A stretch of 64,000 bases of DNA from Riptortus pedestris. Taxonomy: Eukaryota > Arthropoda > Insecta > Hemiptera > Alydidae. Location: the NCBI GenBank assembly GCA_019009955.1, contig CM032229.1:195951501-196015500 (forward strand), written 5' to 3'. Made by a program: the position numbers and the translations under genes. Below the pieces are notes generated by a model, which saw nothing but the letters and a program-made list of their open reading frames with translations, searched no databases and was not told where the DNA came from. Positions 34,300-44,183 of this stretch are shown piece after piece; within the stretch, counting starts at the first letter, position 1; the number at the start of each line of letters is the position of its first letter.

Positions 34300-34690
34300 G
34301 TAGTATCAAGAAGTAGCCCTTGCTCTGCTTCTTTTATAATTCTTGTTGCAGATTTAAATTCTTGGTGCCTGCTATTGTTGTTTTTGGCACGAGCGGCTTT
34401 TGGAACCTCTTTGAGCTCGATAGCCAATTCTTGATATTGTTTTAATTTTTAGGGATTTTCGAATATTCTCATCATTGGGTACTGCGATGTCAATAACATC
34501 TGCAGTCTTATTGATCTAGTCATTAATGAGAATATCCGGTTTGTTATGATGCACAGTATGGCCAGTTATCATCGCTACGTCCCAATACATCTTTATATTA
34601 TCTTCTTCCATTACTTTTTGATGATTATAGCGATAATAAGCAACCTTCCTGCCTACCATGCCGAATTTCTCTGCTAGAGCTAGAAATTAA
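34300..34690 (-). pseudogene. Non-LTR retrotransposon ORF2 C-terminal fragment
   Basis: The minus strand shows EKFGMVGRKVAYYRYNHQKV, YWDVAMITGHTVHHNKPDIL, a stop, then NKTADVIDIAVPNDENIR. The sequence W(D)...I..NKPDI(V/L)...DKxxK...IIDIAVPxDxNI is the familiar tail of many insect non-LTR ORF2 proteins. It has an in-frame stop and frame changes. No linked reverse transcriptase is visible, so it is a truncated fossil. Confidence 0.65.
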
Positions 34691-34821
34691 TGTGTTTTGA
34701 ATTCATAAATAATTTATAACTTTCTTATTTATGAACCAATTTTGGTAAAGTTTTTTGTGTGTATTCTCAGATATATTTGAAAACAATACAAAAATAAACA
34801 AAGGTACCAAGTAAAGGTACC

Positions 34822-36720
34822 ATGACGACACAGCTGGTTCGCCTTCCTTCTGGACTAGGATGCCCTCCAGCCAGGGAACCAGAGGGTGTTTCCTCAGCCA
34901 GACCTCGACAACCCAGATCCTCCCTTCCTTCTGTACAAGGATGCCCTCCAGCCAGGGAAACCGAGGATGTTTCCTCAGCCTAACCTTGACGACACAGCTG
35001 CTCCCCCTCCCTTCTGCACAAGGATGCCCTCCAGCCAGGGAACCTGAGGGTGTTTCCTCAGCCAGACCTCGACGACCCAGCACCTCCTTCCTTCTGGACT
35101 AGGATGCCCTCCAGCCAGGGAACCTGAGGGTGTTTCCTCAGCCAGACCTCGACAACAAAGATCCTCTCCCCTTCCTTCTGGACTAGGATGCCTTCCAGCC
35201 AGGGAACCAGAGGGTGTTTCCTCAGCCAGACCTCGACGACCCAGCACCTCCTTCCTTCTGGACTAGGATGCCTTCCAGCCAGGGAACCAGAGGGTGTTTC
35301 CTCAGCCAGACCTCGACGACCCAGCACCTCCTTCCTTCTGGACTAGGATGCCCTCCAGCCAGGGAACCAGAGGGTGTTTCCTCAGCCAGACCTCGACGAC
35401 CCAGCACCTCCTTCCTTCTGGACTAGGATGCCCTCCAGCCAGGGAACCAGAGGGTGTTTCCTCAGCCAGACCTCGACGACCCAGCACCTCCTTCCTTCTG
35501 GACTAGGATGCCCTCCAGCCAGGGAACCAGAGGGTGTTTCCTCAGCCAGACCTCGACGACCCAGCACCTCCTTCCTTCTGGACTAGGATGCCCTCCAGCC
35601 AGGGAACCAGAGGGTGTTTCCTCAGCCAGACCTCGACGACCCAGCACCTCCTTCCTTCTGGACTAGGATGCCCTCCAGCCAGGGAACCAGAGGGTGTTTC
35701 CTCAGCCAGACCTCGACGACCCAGCACCTCCTTCCTTCTGGACTAGGATGCCCTCCAGCCAGGGAACCAGAGGGTGTTTCCTCAGCCAGACCTCGACGAC
35801 CCAGCACCTCCTTCCTTCTGGACTAGGATGCCCTCCAGCCAGGGAACCAGAGGGTGTTTCCTCAGCCAGACCTCGACGACCCAGCACCTCCTTCCTTCTG
35901 TACAAGGATGCCCTCCAGCCAGGGAAACCGAGGATGTTTCCTCAGCCAGACCATGACGACCCAGCACCTCCTTCCTTCTGGACTAGGATGCCTTCCAGCC
36001 AGGGAACCTGAGGGTGTTTCCTCAGCCAGACCTCGACGACCCAGCACCTCCTTCCTTCTGGACTAGGATGCCTTCCAGCCAGGGAACCTGAGGGTGTTTC
36101 CTCAGCCAGACCTCGACGACCCAGCACCTCCTTCCTTCTGGACTAGGATGCCCTCCAGCCAGGGAACCTGAGGGTGTTTCCTCAGCCAGACCTCGACGAC
36201 CCAGCACCTCCTTCCTTCTGGACTAGGATGCCTTCCAGCCGGGAACCAGACCTCGACGACCCAGCACCTCCTTCCTTCTGGACTAGGATGCCCTCCAGCC
36301 AGGGAACCTGAGGGTGTTTCCTCAGCCAGACCTCGACGACCCAGCACCTCCTTCCTTCTGGACTAGGATGCCTTCCAGCCAGGGAACCTGAGGGTGTTTC
36401 CTCAGCCAGACCTCGACGACCCAGCACCTCCTTCCTTCTGGACTAGGATGCCTTCCAGCCAGGGAACCTGAGGGTGTTTCCTCAGGCAGACCATGACGAC
36501 ACAGCTGCTCCCCCTCCCTTCTGCACAAGGATGCCTTCCAGCCAGGGAACCTGAGGGTGTTTCCTCAGCCAGACCTCGACGACCCAGCACCTCCTTCCTT
36601 CTGGACTAGGATGCCTTCCAGCCAGGGAACCTGAGGGTGTTTCCTCAGCCAGACCTCGACTACCCAGCACCTCCTTCCTTCTGGACTAGGATGCCTTCCA
36701 GCCAGGGAACCTGAGGGTGT
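34822..36720. repeat. 80-bp tandem array, about 24 copies, apparently derived from gypsy pol
   Basis: The period is 80 bp (GGACTAGGATGCC at 35341 and 35421). Central units (35220-35900) are nearly identical; edge units are more varied, with variants ending ACACAGCTGCTCCCCCTCCC near 34995 and 36500. One unit near 36240 lacks about 20 bp. In reverse complement the edge variants read GGCATCCTTGTGCAGAAGG then GCAGCTGTGTCGTC, matching the gypsy segment at 28226-28268. Many 60-80 codon frames on both strands are array artefacts. Confidence 0.97.
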
Positions 36721-36721
36721 C

Positions 36722-37400
36722 AATAATTAACCGAATGACAGTTCTTGATAAGCTGAATGTAGCTCTTTATAAACTTAATGACATCTTTATCTGATCAATG
36801 ACTGCACTTATAAGCTCAATAATCTACCGAATGACAGTTCTTGATAAGCTGAATGTAGCTCTTAATAAACTGAAGGGCATCTGTTTATCTGATCAATGTC
36901 GGCACTTATAAGCTCTATAATGACCCGAATGACTGTTCTTCCTAAGCTGAATGACTGTTCTTGATAAGCTGTTTTTTTTCTTAATTAACTGAATGACATC
37001 TGTTTATCTCTTCAATATCGACACTTATAAGCTCAATAATGAACGGAATGACTGTTCTTCCTAAGCTGAATGACTGTTCTTCCTAAGCTGAATGACTGTT
37101 CTTGATAAGCTGAATGACAGTTTTTGATAAGCTGAATGACTCTTCTTCCTAAGCTAATTGTAGCTCTTAGAAAACTGAATGGCGTCTTTTTATCTGTTCA
37201 ATGGTGGCACTTATATGCTCTATAATGACCCGAATGACAGTTCTTGATAAGCTGAATCTAGCTCTTAATAAACTGAATGGGAGCTGTTTATCTGGTCAAG
37301 GACGGCACTTATAAGCTCTATAATGAACCGAATGACAGTTCTTTGATAAGCTGACTTTAGCTCTTTATAAACCGAATGGCTTCTATTTATCTCTCCATAT
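36722..37400. repeat. Degenerate repeats of about 97 bp
   Basis: Five to six diverged units, each with CGAATGAC(A/T)GTTCTT, GATAAGCTGAATGTAGCTCT, AAACTGAATG, CTGTTTATCTGATCAATG and GCACTTATAAGCTC; starts near 36733, 36829 and 36927. Local expansions of the TTCTTCCTAAGCTGAATGAC subrepeat occur near 37040-37150. A further copy at about 37395-37490 is inverted (ATTGAGCTTATAATTGCCGA, CTGATAAACAG). Confidence 0.8.
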
Positions 37401-37490
37401 ATCATCATGTCATGAACTGTCATTCAGCTTGTCAAAAACAGTCAGTCAGTTCATTATTGAGCTTATAATTGCCGATATTGATCTGATAAA

Positions 37491-37673
37491 CAGATACTGA
37501 GAGACTGTTATTGACAAGGCAGCTGTTGGTGAGCTGAATGACTGCTCTTGGTGTGGTTTAGCCTGGCTCTTGATAAGCTGAGTAATGCTTTGAATATACT
37601 AATGGGAAGCTCTTTATTATCTAATAAGCATACCTTTAGCACGGCTGTATTATTGCGTCAATGATTTTCTTCT

Positions 37674-37732
<59 letters not shown>

Positions 37733-37786
37733 TAGTTGTCAATAAAAGTTGGACTTATTTAGATGTGGAATACATGAAATGGGAAA
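37491..37786. other. Spacer with a (TA)n microsatellite
   Basis: Unique sequence, then a pure (TA)n run at about 37678-37729, followed by about 55 bp of AT-rich sequence containing the target site of the gypsy element. No gene is seen. Confidence 0.7.
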
Positions 37787-37791
37787 AGTAA

Positions 37792-38182
37792 TGTGGTGGA
37801 GTCATTGTGTTAGAGATAGAACAGTGTTATGTAATTAGAGCGAGAAGCGGGGGACAAGGCAAAAAGGAGACTGCTGACGAATGCGCTACTGGAAATTGGG
37901 GCGCATTGTGTCGTTAGGATTGAGAGAGAGTGAACAGTCTTGCTATGCTAGTATTACAGTGCCTTCTGCTTGCCTTGGCCCCCAGCGGTATGTCTGTTAT
38001 AATATAATTAGTGTTAAGTTTTAGTTTATGTTGTAAGGTGTAGTATAGGTATGTGTGTGTATATATATCTGTATAACATAGATATAGTATAGTAGATAAG
38101 TCAGCTTCTATGTATATATTTTATAAATATATCTGTGTACCAACCAGCCATGTGTGTGCCTTACCGAGTAGCCAACATGACA
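37792..38182 (+). repeat. 5' LTR of the gypsy element
   Basis: Begins TGTGGTGGAGTCATTG and ends GTAGCCAACATGACA. It matches the 3' LTR along all 391 bp except one A/G difference in the GT/AT dinucleotide tract near 38062. The promoter is presumably within it, but no element is certain: TATAATATAATTAG near 38000 is only a possible TATA-like site. Confidence 0.97.
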
Positions 38183-38184
38183 AT

Positions 38185-38202
38185 TGGTGACAGGTGTGTG
38201 GG
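38185..38202 (+). promoter_or_regulatory. Probable minus-strand primer-binding site
   Basis: TGGTGACAGGTGTGTGGG starts two bases after the 5' LTR, where the complement of a tRNA 3' end (TGG...) is expected. The downstream GTGCGAACC also resembles the complement of a tRNA T-arm. I cannot name the tRNA reliably; a leucine tRNA is a weak guess. Confidence 0.6.
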
Positions 38203-38518
38203 GTGCGAACCACATCGTGTGTGTTAGGCCGAGAGCGGGAGATGGGAGAGGGAGGCTAAGAGGCTCAGCTCGTGCGGAGAGGACACAGTGCGCGAGGCTA
38301 GCTTCGATTGTACTATAGGCGCTCGGGCGATTTTAGGCGTGCGGAGGGCGTTTCATCCAAAATAACGTTTTTTTAAAGAAAAATTATGCCTTGTTACCAT
38401 ATAATACCAATTAGTAATTAATTAGGTTATTATGAGGAATTGGCACTAGAGTGACGGGTGGTAGTGTGGGGGCTCGTTGGAAAGAGGAAAATACGTACAA
38501 TCCCACTAGGTAGGAATC

Positions 38519-39472
38519 ATGTCCCTAGAAGGGAAATTAGCGGAGGCGTTGGCCGCCAACGAAGCTCTTAAGATTAAAGAACAAGAACGCCTAGCTCAGT
38601 TGGCTGAGCTTAGGCAGTCCATAAAAACATTACAAATGAGAAATGACCCCCAAGCATCCTTGAATGAGCCTAGTGCGGCTCTTCCACAGAGGAGAGACAT
38701 GTCCTTACAGCAGCTAGTAAAGCCGTGGGGGGGCGATATCGAGGCCTGCCCTGTGGAGGTTTTCTTGAGTAGTCTAGGGAAAGCCGCTAAGGCCGGTGCG
38801 TGGACTGAGGATGACACACTCTTGGTAGGTGAGTCGAAGCTTGTGGGAGTAGCGGCTGTCTTTCTCCAAAGCCGTCCAGACATAGATACACTTCCCGCTC
38901 TAAAAGAAGCACTAATGGACCGTTTTGGGACTCCACTGGGACCGGATTATTATGCCAGGGCACTACACTGTGCAATGCAAGGCCTGGGTGAATCGGCTCG
39001 CGATTTTGCAGATCGATGTCGGGGTCTAGGAATCAAAGCATACAAAGATCCGAAGGAAACCAACCCTTGGACCGACGCTCAAATAGAGCAGGTGGTCAAG
39101 TCGTCATACGTAAACGGGCTTAGGGGCGAGAGTGGTAAGCAACTCAAGTTCTCACCACCCCGGACGCTGAGGGAGGCAATAGAAAGAGCCACCCTCATCG
39201 AACAGGTACAAGGATCGGAGGTTCATGCAGTAGCCCAAACGAGTAGCCGTGACGGTCGGGGGAACTGCTTCAATTGTGGTGGCTGGGGTCATTTCGCGAG
39301 GAATTGCTCGACTCCAAAAGATGATGGCAGGGGTAAGGTAGCGAGACCAACGAGGAAGGGGTATGCCCCGGCCAGGCCAGGTCAAAGAGGTGCATTTAAG
39401 ACAGGGAACGCGTTGGTGGTGCTTGTTTCGTCTGCGGACAACTCGGTCACATGGCTGTGGATTGCGCTATGA
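38519..39472 (+). CDS. gag: Gypsy Gag protein, first zinc knuckle in frame
   Basis: A 317-codon frame starting MSLEGKLAEALAANEALKIK. Residues 1-45 are strongly helical and charged, a likely coiled coil. The central region (about 65-230) has retrotransposon Gag character (VEVFLSSLGKAA, ALKEALMDRFGTP, ARDFADRCRGLG). A CX2CX4HX4C knuckle, CFNCGGWGHFARNC, lies at about residues 259-272. Gag would coat the RNA and form particles. A second CX2CX4HX4C knuckle, CFVCGQLGHMAVDC, is encoded at 39424-39465 but in the -1 frame, whose reading continues to a stop at 39589-39591. The -1 frame has a stop at 39397, so the shift must occur between about 39400 and 39420. Either this copy lost one base or the ribosome shifts there. 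Confidence 0.93.
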   Translation: MSLEGKLAEALAANEALKIKEQERLAQLAELRQSIKTLQMRNDPQASLNEPSAALPQRRDMSLQQLVKPWGGDIEACPVEVFLSSLGKAAKAGAWTEDDTLLVGESKLVGVAAVFLQSRPDIDTLPALKEALMDRFGTPLGPDYYARALHCAMQGLGESARDFADRCRGLGIKAYKDPKETNPWTDAQIEQVVKSSYVNGLRGESGKQLKFSPPRTLREAIERATLIEQVQGSEVHAVAQTSSRDGRGNCFNCGGWGHFARNCSTPKDDGRGKVARPTRKGYAPARPGQRGAFKTGNALVVLVSSADNSVTWLWIAL

Positions 39473-39589
39473 AAGCAAGGGAGAAGGGGCCATTTCAGAA
39501 TGGAAGGATTCACGTTATCGAGGAAAGCTCGAGATCCCCAAACGACAACGACCTGGCCACAGCCCCGGGGCCGGGTCCCTCAAGGGTCT

Positions 39590-40190
39590 AGGGGCTTCTC
39601 ACTTGATCACCAACGTTAGCTCTAATCAGGGTGTAAGTGTAGTTGTGAGGGTTCAGCTCGGAACACACAACAGTGATCTTTTGGTGGATACAGGAGCGGG
39701 AATTTCACTCTTGAAGAGGCCCGTACCTGGAGTAAAGACGGAAACCACGAGGATTAGGGCTAATGGGGTGACCGGAAGCCCGCTCAAGGTCTTGGGACAG
39801 CAGCGGGTACAATTGAGCTATGGAGGAAGGGCTACCTCTCATATATTCGTTATCGCGGAAGTAGACCTCCCTTATGACGGGATAATGGGGATGGATCTTC
39901 TGGATAAGTTGGGAGCCAGGCTGGATATTCCCACGAGGAGAATAGAGGTCTGTAGTGCGGGAAACAAAAGTGGTAACAGAGAGATCAGGGTGGTACAAAA
40001 GGAAGGTAAGGATGGAATAGTGAAGAGTGCATTAACACCAGAGGTCCTTGGGAATAGAAGTAATGGTCCCATTAGAGTATTAAGCGTCAATGCGGAGGCT
40101 ACAGGCGAACGCGATAGTCCCGAAGGAAAAGAAGGTCCCACCTTGGTCGGAAGGGTTGCTGAAGGTGAAGGTAACCGGAATCCCGGATAG
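39590..40190 (+). CDS. Gypsy aspartic protease region
   Basis: The frame is open from 39363 to 40190; I place the domain from about 39590 because earlier sequence encodes Gag in other frames. It contains VRVQLGTHNSDLLVDTGAGI (active-site DTGA near 39690), then IMGMDLLDKLGARLDI, the ILGxD-type motif of retropepsins. The protease would cleave the Gag-Pol polyprotein. It is +1 relative to the long gag frame, or -1 relative to the frame of the second zinc knuckle; the latter is the usual gypsy arrangement. A GC-rich C CCG GGG heptamer at 39564-39570 in the knuckle frame fits the -1 slippery pattern formally but is not a known efficient site. The end overlaps the pol frame by about 100 bp. Confidence 0.88.
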
Positions 40191-43100
40191 TATAGCTATG
40201 CTGGAGACCGACGAGAGGCTCCTGGAGGAAGGGCTACGGGTAGCTCGTGTAGTAGGTCTCGTCGATGGAGGGTACTTATGGACCAAGGTCGTGAACTGTA
40301 CCGATAGAACTCTGAGAATAAAGGGGCGCCAGGTGATCGGCACAGTGTACCCAGTTGAAGAAGAGCCGGCCGAAATAGGGAGGGTGAATTCTGTGAGGGA
40401 AAGCCGCGGAAATAAGTTAGAGGACGACCTTCTTGGAAAGCTTAAGCATTTAGACTCCGCAGATCGGGATACCCTAATGGCAGAGCTCTTGAAATTTGAA
40501 TCGTTGTTCGCTCCCCTAGGGCAAGGAAGTGGAGGGTGTACGGCTCCCGTTGAGCACAGTATTGATACGGGCGATGCGCGTCCTATAGCAAGGAGACCAT
40601 ATCGGGTGCCAGTCCATCTCCGAAAGGAAATGGAACAGCAAATAGATGACCTTCTCAAGAAGGGAGTCATCGTGCCGTCGAACTCACCCTGGTCGGCCCC
40701 AGTAATACTCGTACGACAGAAATCGGCTAGCGGTGAACTGAAGTACAGATTTTGTACTGACTTCCGGGAGCTTAACGCGGTGACCCGACCAGATGCTTAC
40801 CCCTTACCCCTGATACAAGAGACGCTTGAGGGGCTAGGTGGTTCTCAGTATTTCACCACCCTGGATCTCGCCAGCGGCTACCATCAGATCCCTAACGCCG
40901 GAAAAGACAATGCGAAAACAGCATTTAGCACTCCCGAAGGACACTATGAATATACCATGATGGCGTTCGGCCTAAACGGTGCGCCGGCTACCTTTCAGCG
41001 GCTTATGGATAGGTTACTTTACAGGCTAAAAGGGGAGGAGTGTTTTGTGTACTTGGACGACGTAATAGTTTTCAGCAAGACCATGAAGGAGCACGCTGAA
41101 AGATTGGGGCGAGTCTTAGAGCGGTTCAAGGCATTCAATCTAAAAGTAAACTTGAAGAAATGTAGATTCGCGGAAGAATCTGTAGAATACTTGGGGCACG
41201 TTGTTACTAGGGATGGAGTTAAACCGGACCCAAAGAAAATCGAAGCCGTGAAGAGCTATCCAGAACCAAGGTCTAAGGCGGATGTACAGGCCTTTTTGGG
41301 TTTAGTGGGGTACTATCGCAGATTTATCCCGCAGTTCTCGGACATAGCGAAGCCGTTGTCCGACCTGACGAGAAAGGATATAAATTTCACGTGGAACGGA
41401 AAACAACGGGACGCGTTCCAGCGGTTAAAAGCATACCTTTGGAGCGGAAGCGTCCTAGCGTATCCTGACTTTTCGGCTTCTTTCATCCTTGCAACCGACG
41501 CCTCGCCGACAGGGCTCGGAGCGGTACTTTCCCAGATCCAGCATGGAGTGGAAAGACCCATCTCCTATGCTAGCAGGAAGTTATCAGAGACGGAACAGCG
41601 TTACAGCACGACAGAGCGGGAGCTGCTAGCCGTAGTATGGGCTGTTCGGCAATTTAGGTGTTATCTCTACGGGCGTGAATTTAAATTAATCACTGACCAC
41701 GCCGCTATCAAATGGGCTCTGGGTCTGAAGGATCCAACCTCTAGAATAAACCGCTGGAGAATCAAACTGGAGGAGTTCCAGTACGAACCTGTCTACCGGC
41801 CAGGTAAACTCCACCTTAACGCCGACGCTCTAAGCCGCCATGTGGCAGCGGTCGACCCCTCGGGAACACCTGAGAAGCGGGTAGGACAGTCCTGGGATCG
41901 TAGCAGGATTATTCAAGCACAACAGTTAGACAAGGGGTGCAGGGAGACTGTGAGTAGCTTTGGGACGAGTATTCTAAGCGACGAGGACGGTCTCCTTTTC
42001 CTCCGCTCCGACAGAGAACCCCGAATGCTTGTTCCGAGAGCCATGGTGGAATACATCCTTAGACGAGCACATGATACCCCACTGGGTGGGCACCCGGGAA
42101 TTGCTAGGACAAAACGGTTAATAGCACGCCAATATTACTGGTCGACTCTGGATAAGGACGTAAAGGAATATGTGGAAGGGTGCAGGTCCTGCGCAGGTAG
42201 GAAAACGCCGGCTCGGCATAGAGCACCTCTCGCGACCCCTAGGGAACCTTCGGAACCGTTCAAGGTTGTTTCCCTTGACATCGTAGGTCCCCTACCGACT
42301 ACCTCCTTTACGAGGAAGCACTACCTTCTCACGTTCATTGACCATTTTTCGATATACGCCGAAGCCATTCCAATATGCAATCAAACGACGGACGAAGTGT
42401 GTAGGCAGTTCGTTACGAAGCGACACGACGCTCCTTCCTACCTTCTAACCGACCAAGGAACAAATTTTACGTCCTCACTGCTGAAGGAGGCATGTAGATT
42501 GCTTAAGATAACAAAGTTGCAGACAACGGCATACCATCCCCAGTGTAACGGAATGTTGGAGCGATTCCATGGGACCCTCACCGAATCACTCTCCCATTTT
42601 GTGTGCAAGGACGGACGGGACTGGGATCGTTGGGTCCCATACGTGGTCATGGCCTATAACAATACGCCTCATTCCTCGACGTCTGTCAGCCCGAATCGCG
42701 TCGTTTACGGGTGGGATGTCCGGGCACCATTCGACTGCGACACCAGCTTTAGGCGCAGTTCGGGGGACGATGTAGACGATTACTTAAAGAGACTGGCGGC
42801 ACGTCTAAAGGAAGCGCGGTCGGTGGTTCTGAAGTCTTCCAAAAAGGCCCAACAAATCAACAAACGTCACTACGACCGGAAAACAACAGACCTCGCCTTT
42901 CAAGTAGGACAGGCAGTTCTACTACACCAACCGGTTGTTCCTAAGGGCTACGCTGCTAAATTTTACCACCCGTGGCAAGGGCCATTCCACGTTTCGCGGC
43001 GGCTTGGGCCGGTCACGTACGAAATTACAACCGCACAAGGGCAGACAAAGGTAGTTCACGCCAACCGATTAAAGGCGTCACCGGAGATATCACGCGATTG

Positions 43101-43596
43101 TCCTAAATACCCATACCGACCAACACCGCGGAATAATAGAGCTAGAGAATCGCGGTGTACTGGGGATGAAAGTATACTTTCTGACGACAACCAAGAGGTT
43201 TGGCCCGGTGAAAGTGAAGAGGACGATTATAACGTCCTCCCGGAAGAGGACGCACATGATACTGAGGATGAGGATGGTCTTCCCCGTACTTTAGAGCCTC
43301 GCGAAGAACCGAGCATTTACGACTCCTCTGTGGCCTCGCAGGAGGACGAGGGGGTTATGGATCAGACCTGGGAACCCCCGATCGAGCAACCGCCAATCCC
43401 AGAGAGGTCCCCCCCCAGAGGGGTTACTCTACAAAACGGAAAAATATTCGTCAGTGGCTCGATCTCTGGAATGACCGACACAGACCCACATCGACTTGGA
43501 AGGGGACATAACATGGCTGGCCCATGGAGCTTAACTAAACGTGTACATGATATATATATTGGTAAGATAAACCTAGTAATAAGGTCTATATTGTAA
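40090..43596 (+). CDS. pol: Gypsy Pol: reverse transcriptase, RNase H, integrase
   Basis: A 1168-codon frame; the ATG at 40090 is probably not a real start, since expression should come by frameshift from protease. The N-terminal 100 residues are a protease-RT spacer. RT: LDLASGYHQIP, MMAFGLNGAPATFQRLMD and the catalytic FVYLDDVIVFS near residue 320. RNase H: ATDASPTGLGAVLSQ near 468, TERELLAVVWA near 520, TDHAAIKW near 535. Integrase: a zinc-binding H-H-C-C (HDTPLGGHPGI ... CRSC) near 660-700, then catalytic D in SLDIVGPLP (about 729), D in LLTDQGTNF (about 785) and E in MLERFHG (about 822). A GPF/Y-type module (WQGPFHVSRRLGPVTYEI) lies near 960, followed by an acidic tail of about 130 residues. 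All catalytic residues are present. The 0 to +1 shift between protease and pol is unusual for gypsy elements and may be a one-base change in this copy. Confidence 0.96.
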   Translation: MRRLQANAIVPKEKKVPPWSEGLLKVKVTGIPDSIAMLETDERLLEEGLRVARVVGLVDGGYLWTKVVNCTDRTLRIKGRQVIGTVYPVEEEPAEIGRVNSVRESRGNKLEDDLLGKLKHLDSADRDTLMAELLKFESLFAPLGQGSGGCTAPVEHSIDTGDARPIARRPYRVPVHLRKEMEQQIDDLLKKGVIVPSNSPWSAPVILVRQKSASGELKYRFCTDFRELNAVTRPDAYPLPLIQETLEGLGGSQYFTTLDLASGYHQIPNAGKDNAKTAFSTPEGHYEYTMMAFGLNGAPATFQRLMDRLLYRLKGEECFVYLDDVIVFSKTMKEHAERLGRVLERFKAFNLKVNLKKCRFAEESVEYLGHVVTRDGVKPDPKKIEAVKSYPEPRSKADVQAFLGLVGYYRRFIPQFSDIAKPLSDLTRKDINFTWNGKQRDAFQRLKAYLWSGSVLAYPDFSASFILATDASPTGLGAVLSQIQHGVERPISYASRKLSETEQRYSTTERELLAVVWAVRQFRCYLYGREFKLITDHAAIKWALGLKDPTSRINRWRIKLEEFQYEPVYRPGKLHLNADALSRHVAAVDPSGTPEKRVGQSWDRSRIIQAQQLDKGCRETVSSFGTSILSDEDGLLFLRSDREPRMLVPRAMVEYILRRAHDTPLGGHPGIARTKRLIARQYYWSTLDKDVKEYVEGCRSCAGRKTPARHRAPLATPREPSEPFKVVSLDIVGPLPTTSFTRKHYLLTFIDHFSIYAEAIPICNQTTDEVCRQFVTKRHDAPSYLLTDQGTNFTSSLLKEACRLLKITKLQTTAYHPQCNGMLERFHGTLTESLSHFVCKDGRDWDRWVPYVVMAYNNTPHSSTSVSPNRVVYGWDVRAPFDCDTSFRRSSGDDVDDYLKRLAARLKEARSVVLKSSKKAQQINKRHYDRKTTDLAFQVGQAVLLHQPVVPKGYAAKFYHPWQGPFHVSRRLGPVTYEITTAQGQTKVVHANRLKASPEISRDCPKYPYRPTPRNNRARESRCTGDESILSDDNQEVWPGESEEDDYNVLPEEDAHDTEDEDGLPRTLEPREEPSIYDSSVASQEDEGVMDQTWEPPIEQPPIPERSPPRGVTLQNGKIFVSGSISGMTDTDPHRLGRGHNMAGPWSLTKRVHDIYIGKINLVIRSIL

Positions 43597-43922
43597 GTGC
43601 TAGAAAACCAAACCTTCCTGGTTAAACTGGTGGAGGTCATGGGTAGGGTCGCCATTGGCCGGGCCAAGGCAGCAGCTACACAACTTCCACTGTGTTATCA
43701 CGTGACGTCCCCCAACGAGAGCACCGCCAGACCTTCTCCATACACCCGCGCCGGCTTACCATCCTGATGTCAACAAGTCAACCTACGTAAGAAAAACGTG
43801 AACGGACATTTTGTTGAGGGAAGATCTCCAGTTCTTCGCCCATATGATGAAGGCTGAGCTGGAGGAAAGCGGACAAAGACTGCTCTAGGTATGTTCGCGA
43901 ATATGCCTCCCACCCCTCTTTC

Positions 43923-44147
43923 ATGGAGCTAGACGAGCTGCGGCGCACGTTAGGAGCAGAGGAGACCTACATTGCTACGACTGCAGGCAGTGGTGTTGCT
44001 TGGGTAGTAACTACCGTGGTAATACTCTACTGCAGGTTACGGAGAGACATGTCAATGCAGAGGCCTTCCCTGCCATCAGACTACGGGACATCTCCAGCTC
44101 CAGCAGCCAGGCGTATTCATTGGCCAACGGGGGAGGAAGCTGTATAA
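43923..44147 (+). CDS. Short frame after pol with a possible membrane segment
   Basis: A 74-codon frame between pol and the 3' LTR. Residues 22-36 (GSGVAWVVTTVVILY) are hydrophobic and followed by CRLRRD, a pattern like a transmembrane anchor with a basic cytoplasmic side. Some gypsy elements carry an env-like gene here, but the 590-bp gap is too short for one and no other env feature is visible. It may be a remnant or chance. Confidence 0.25.
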   Translation: MELDELRRTLGAEETYIATTAGSGVAWVVTTVVILYCRLRRDMSMQRPSLPSDYGTSPAPAARRIHWPTGEEAV

Positions 44148-44167
44148 AAGTTGTATTGGCAACTTTT

Positions 44168-44183
44168 GTTTGTGGGGGAATAG
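44168..44183 (+). promoter_or_regulatory. Polypurine tract before the 3' LTR
   Basis: GTTTGTGGGGGAATAG ends directly at the TG of the 3' LTR. The short purine core GTGGGGGAA is the expected primer site for plus-strand DNA synthesis. Confidence 0.65.

Noticed and set aside
34703..36670. Repeated 60-90 codon frames on both strands
   Set aside because: Artefacts of the 80-bp array; the only protein resemblance is the inherited gypsy fragment.
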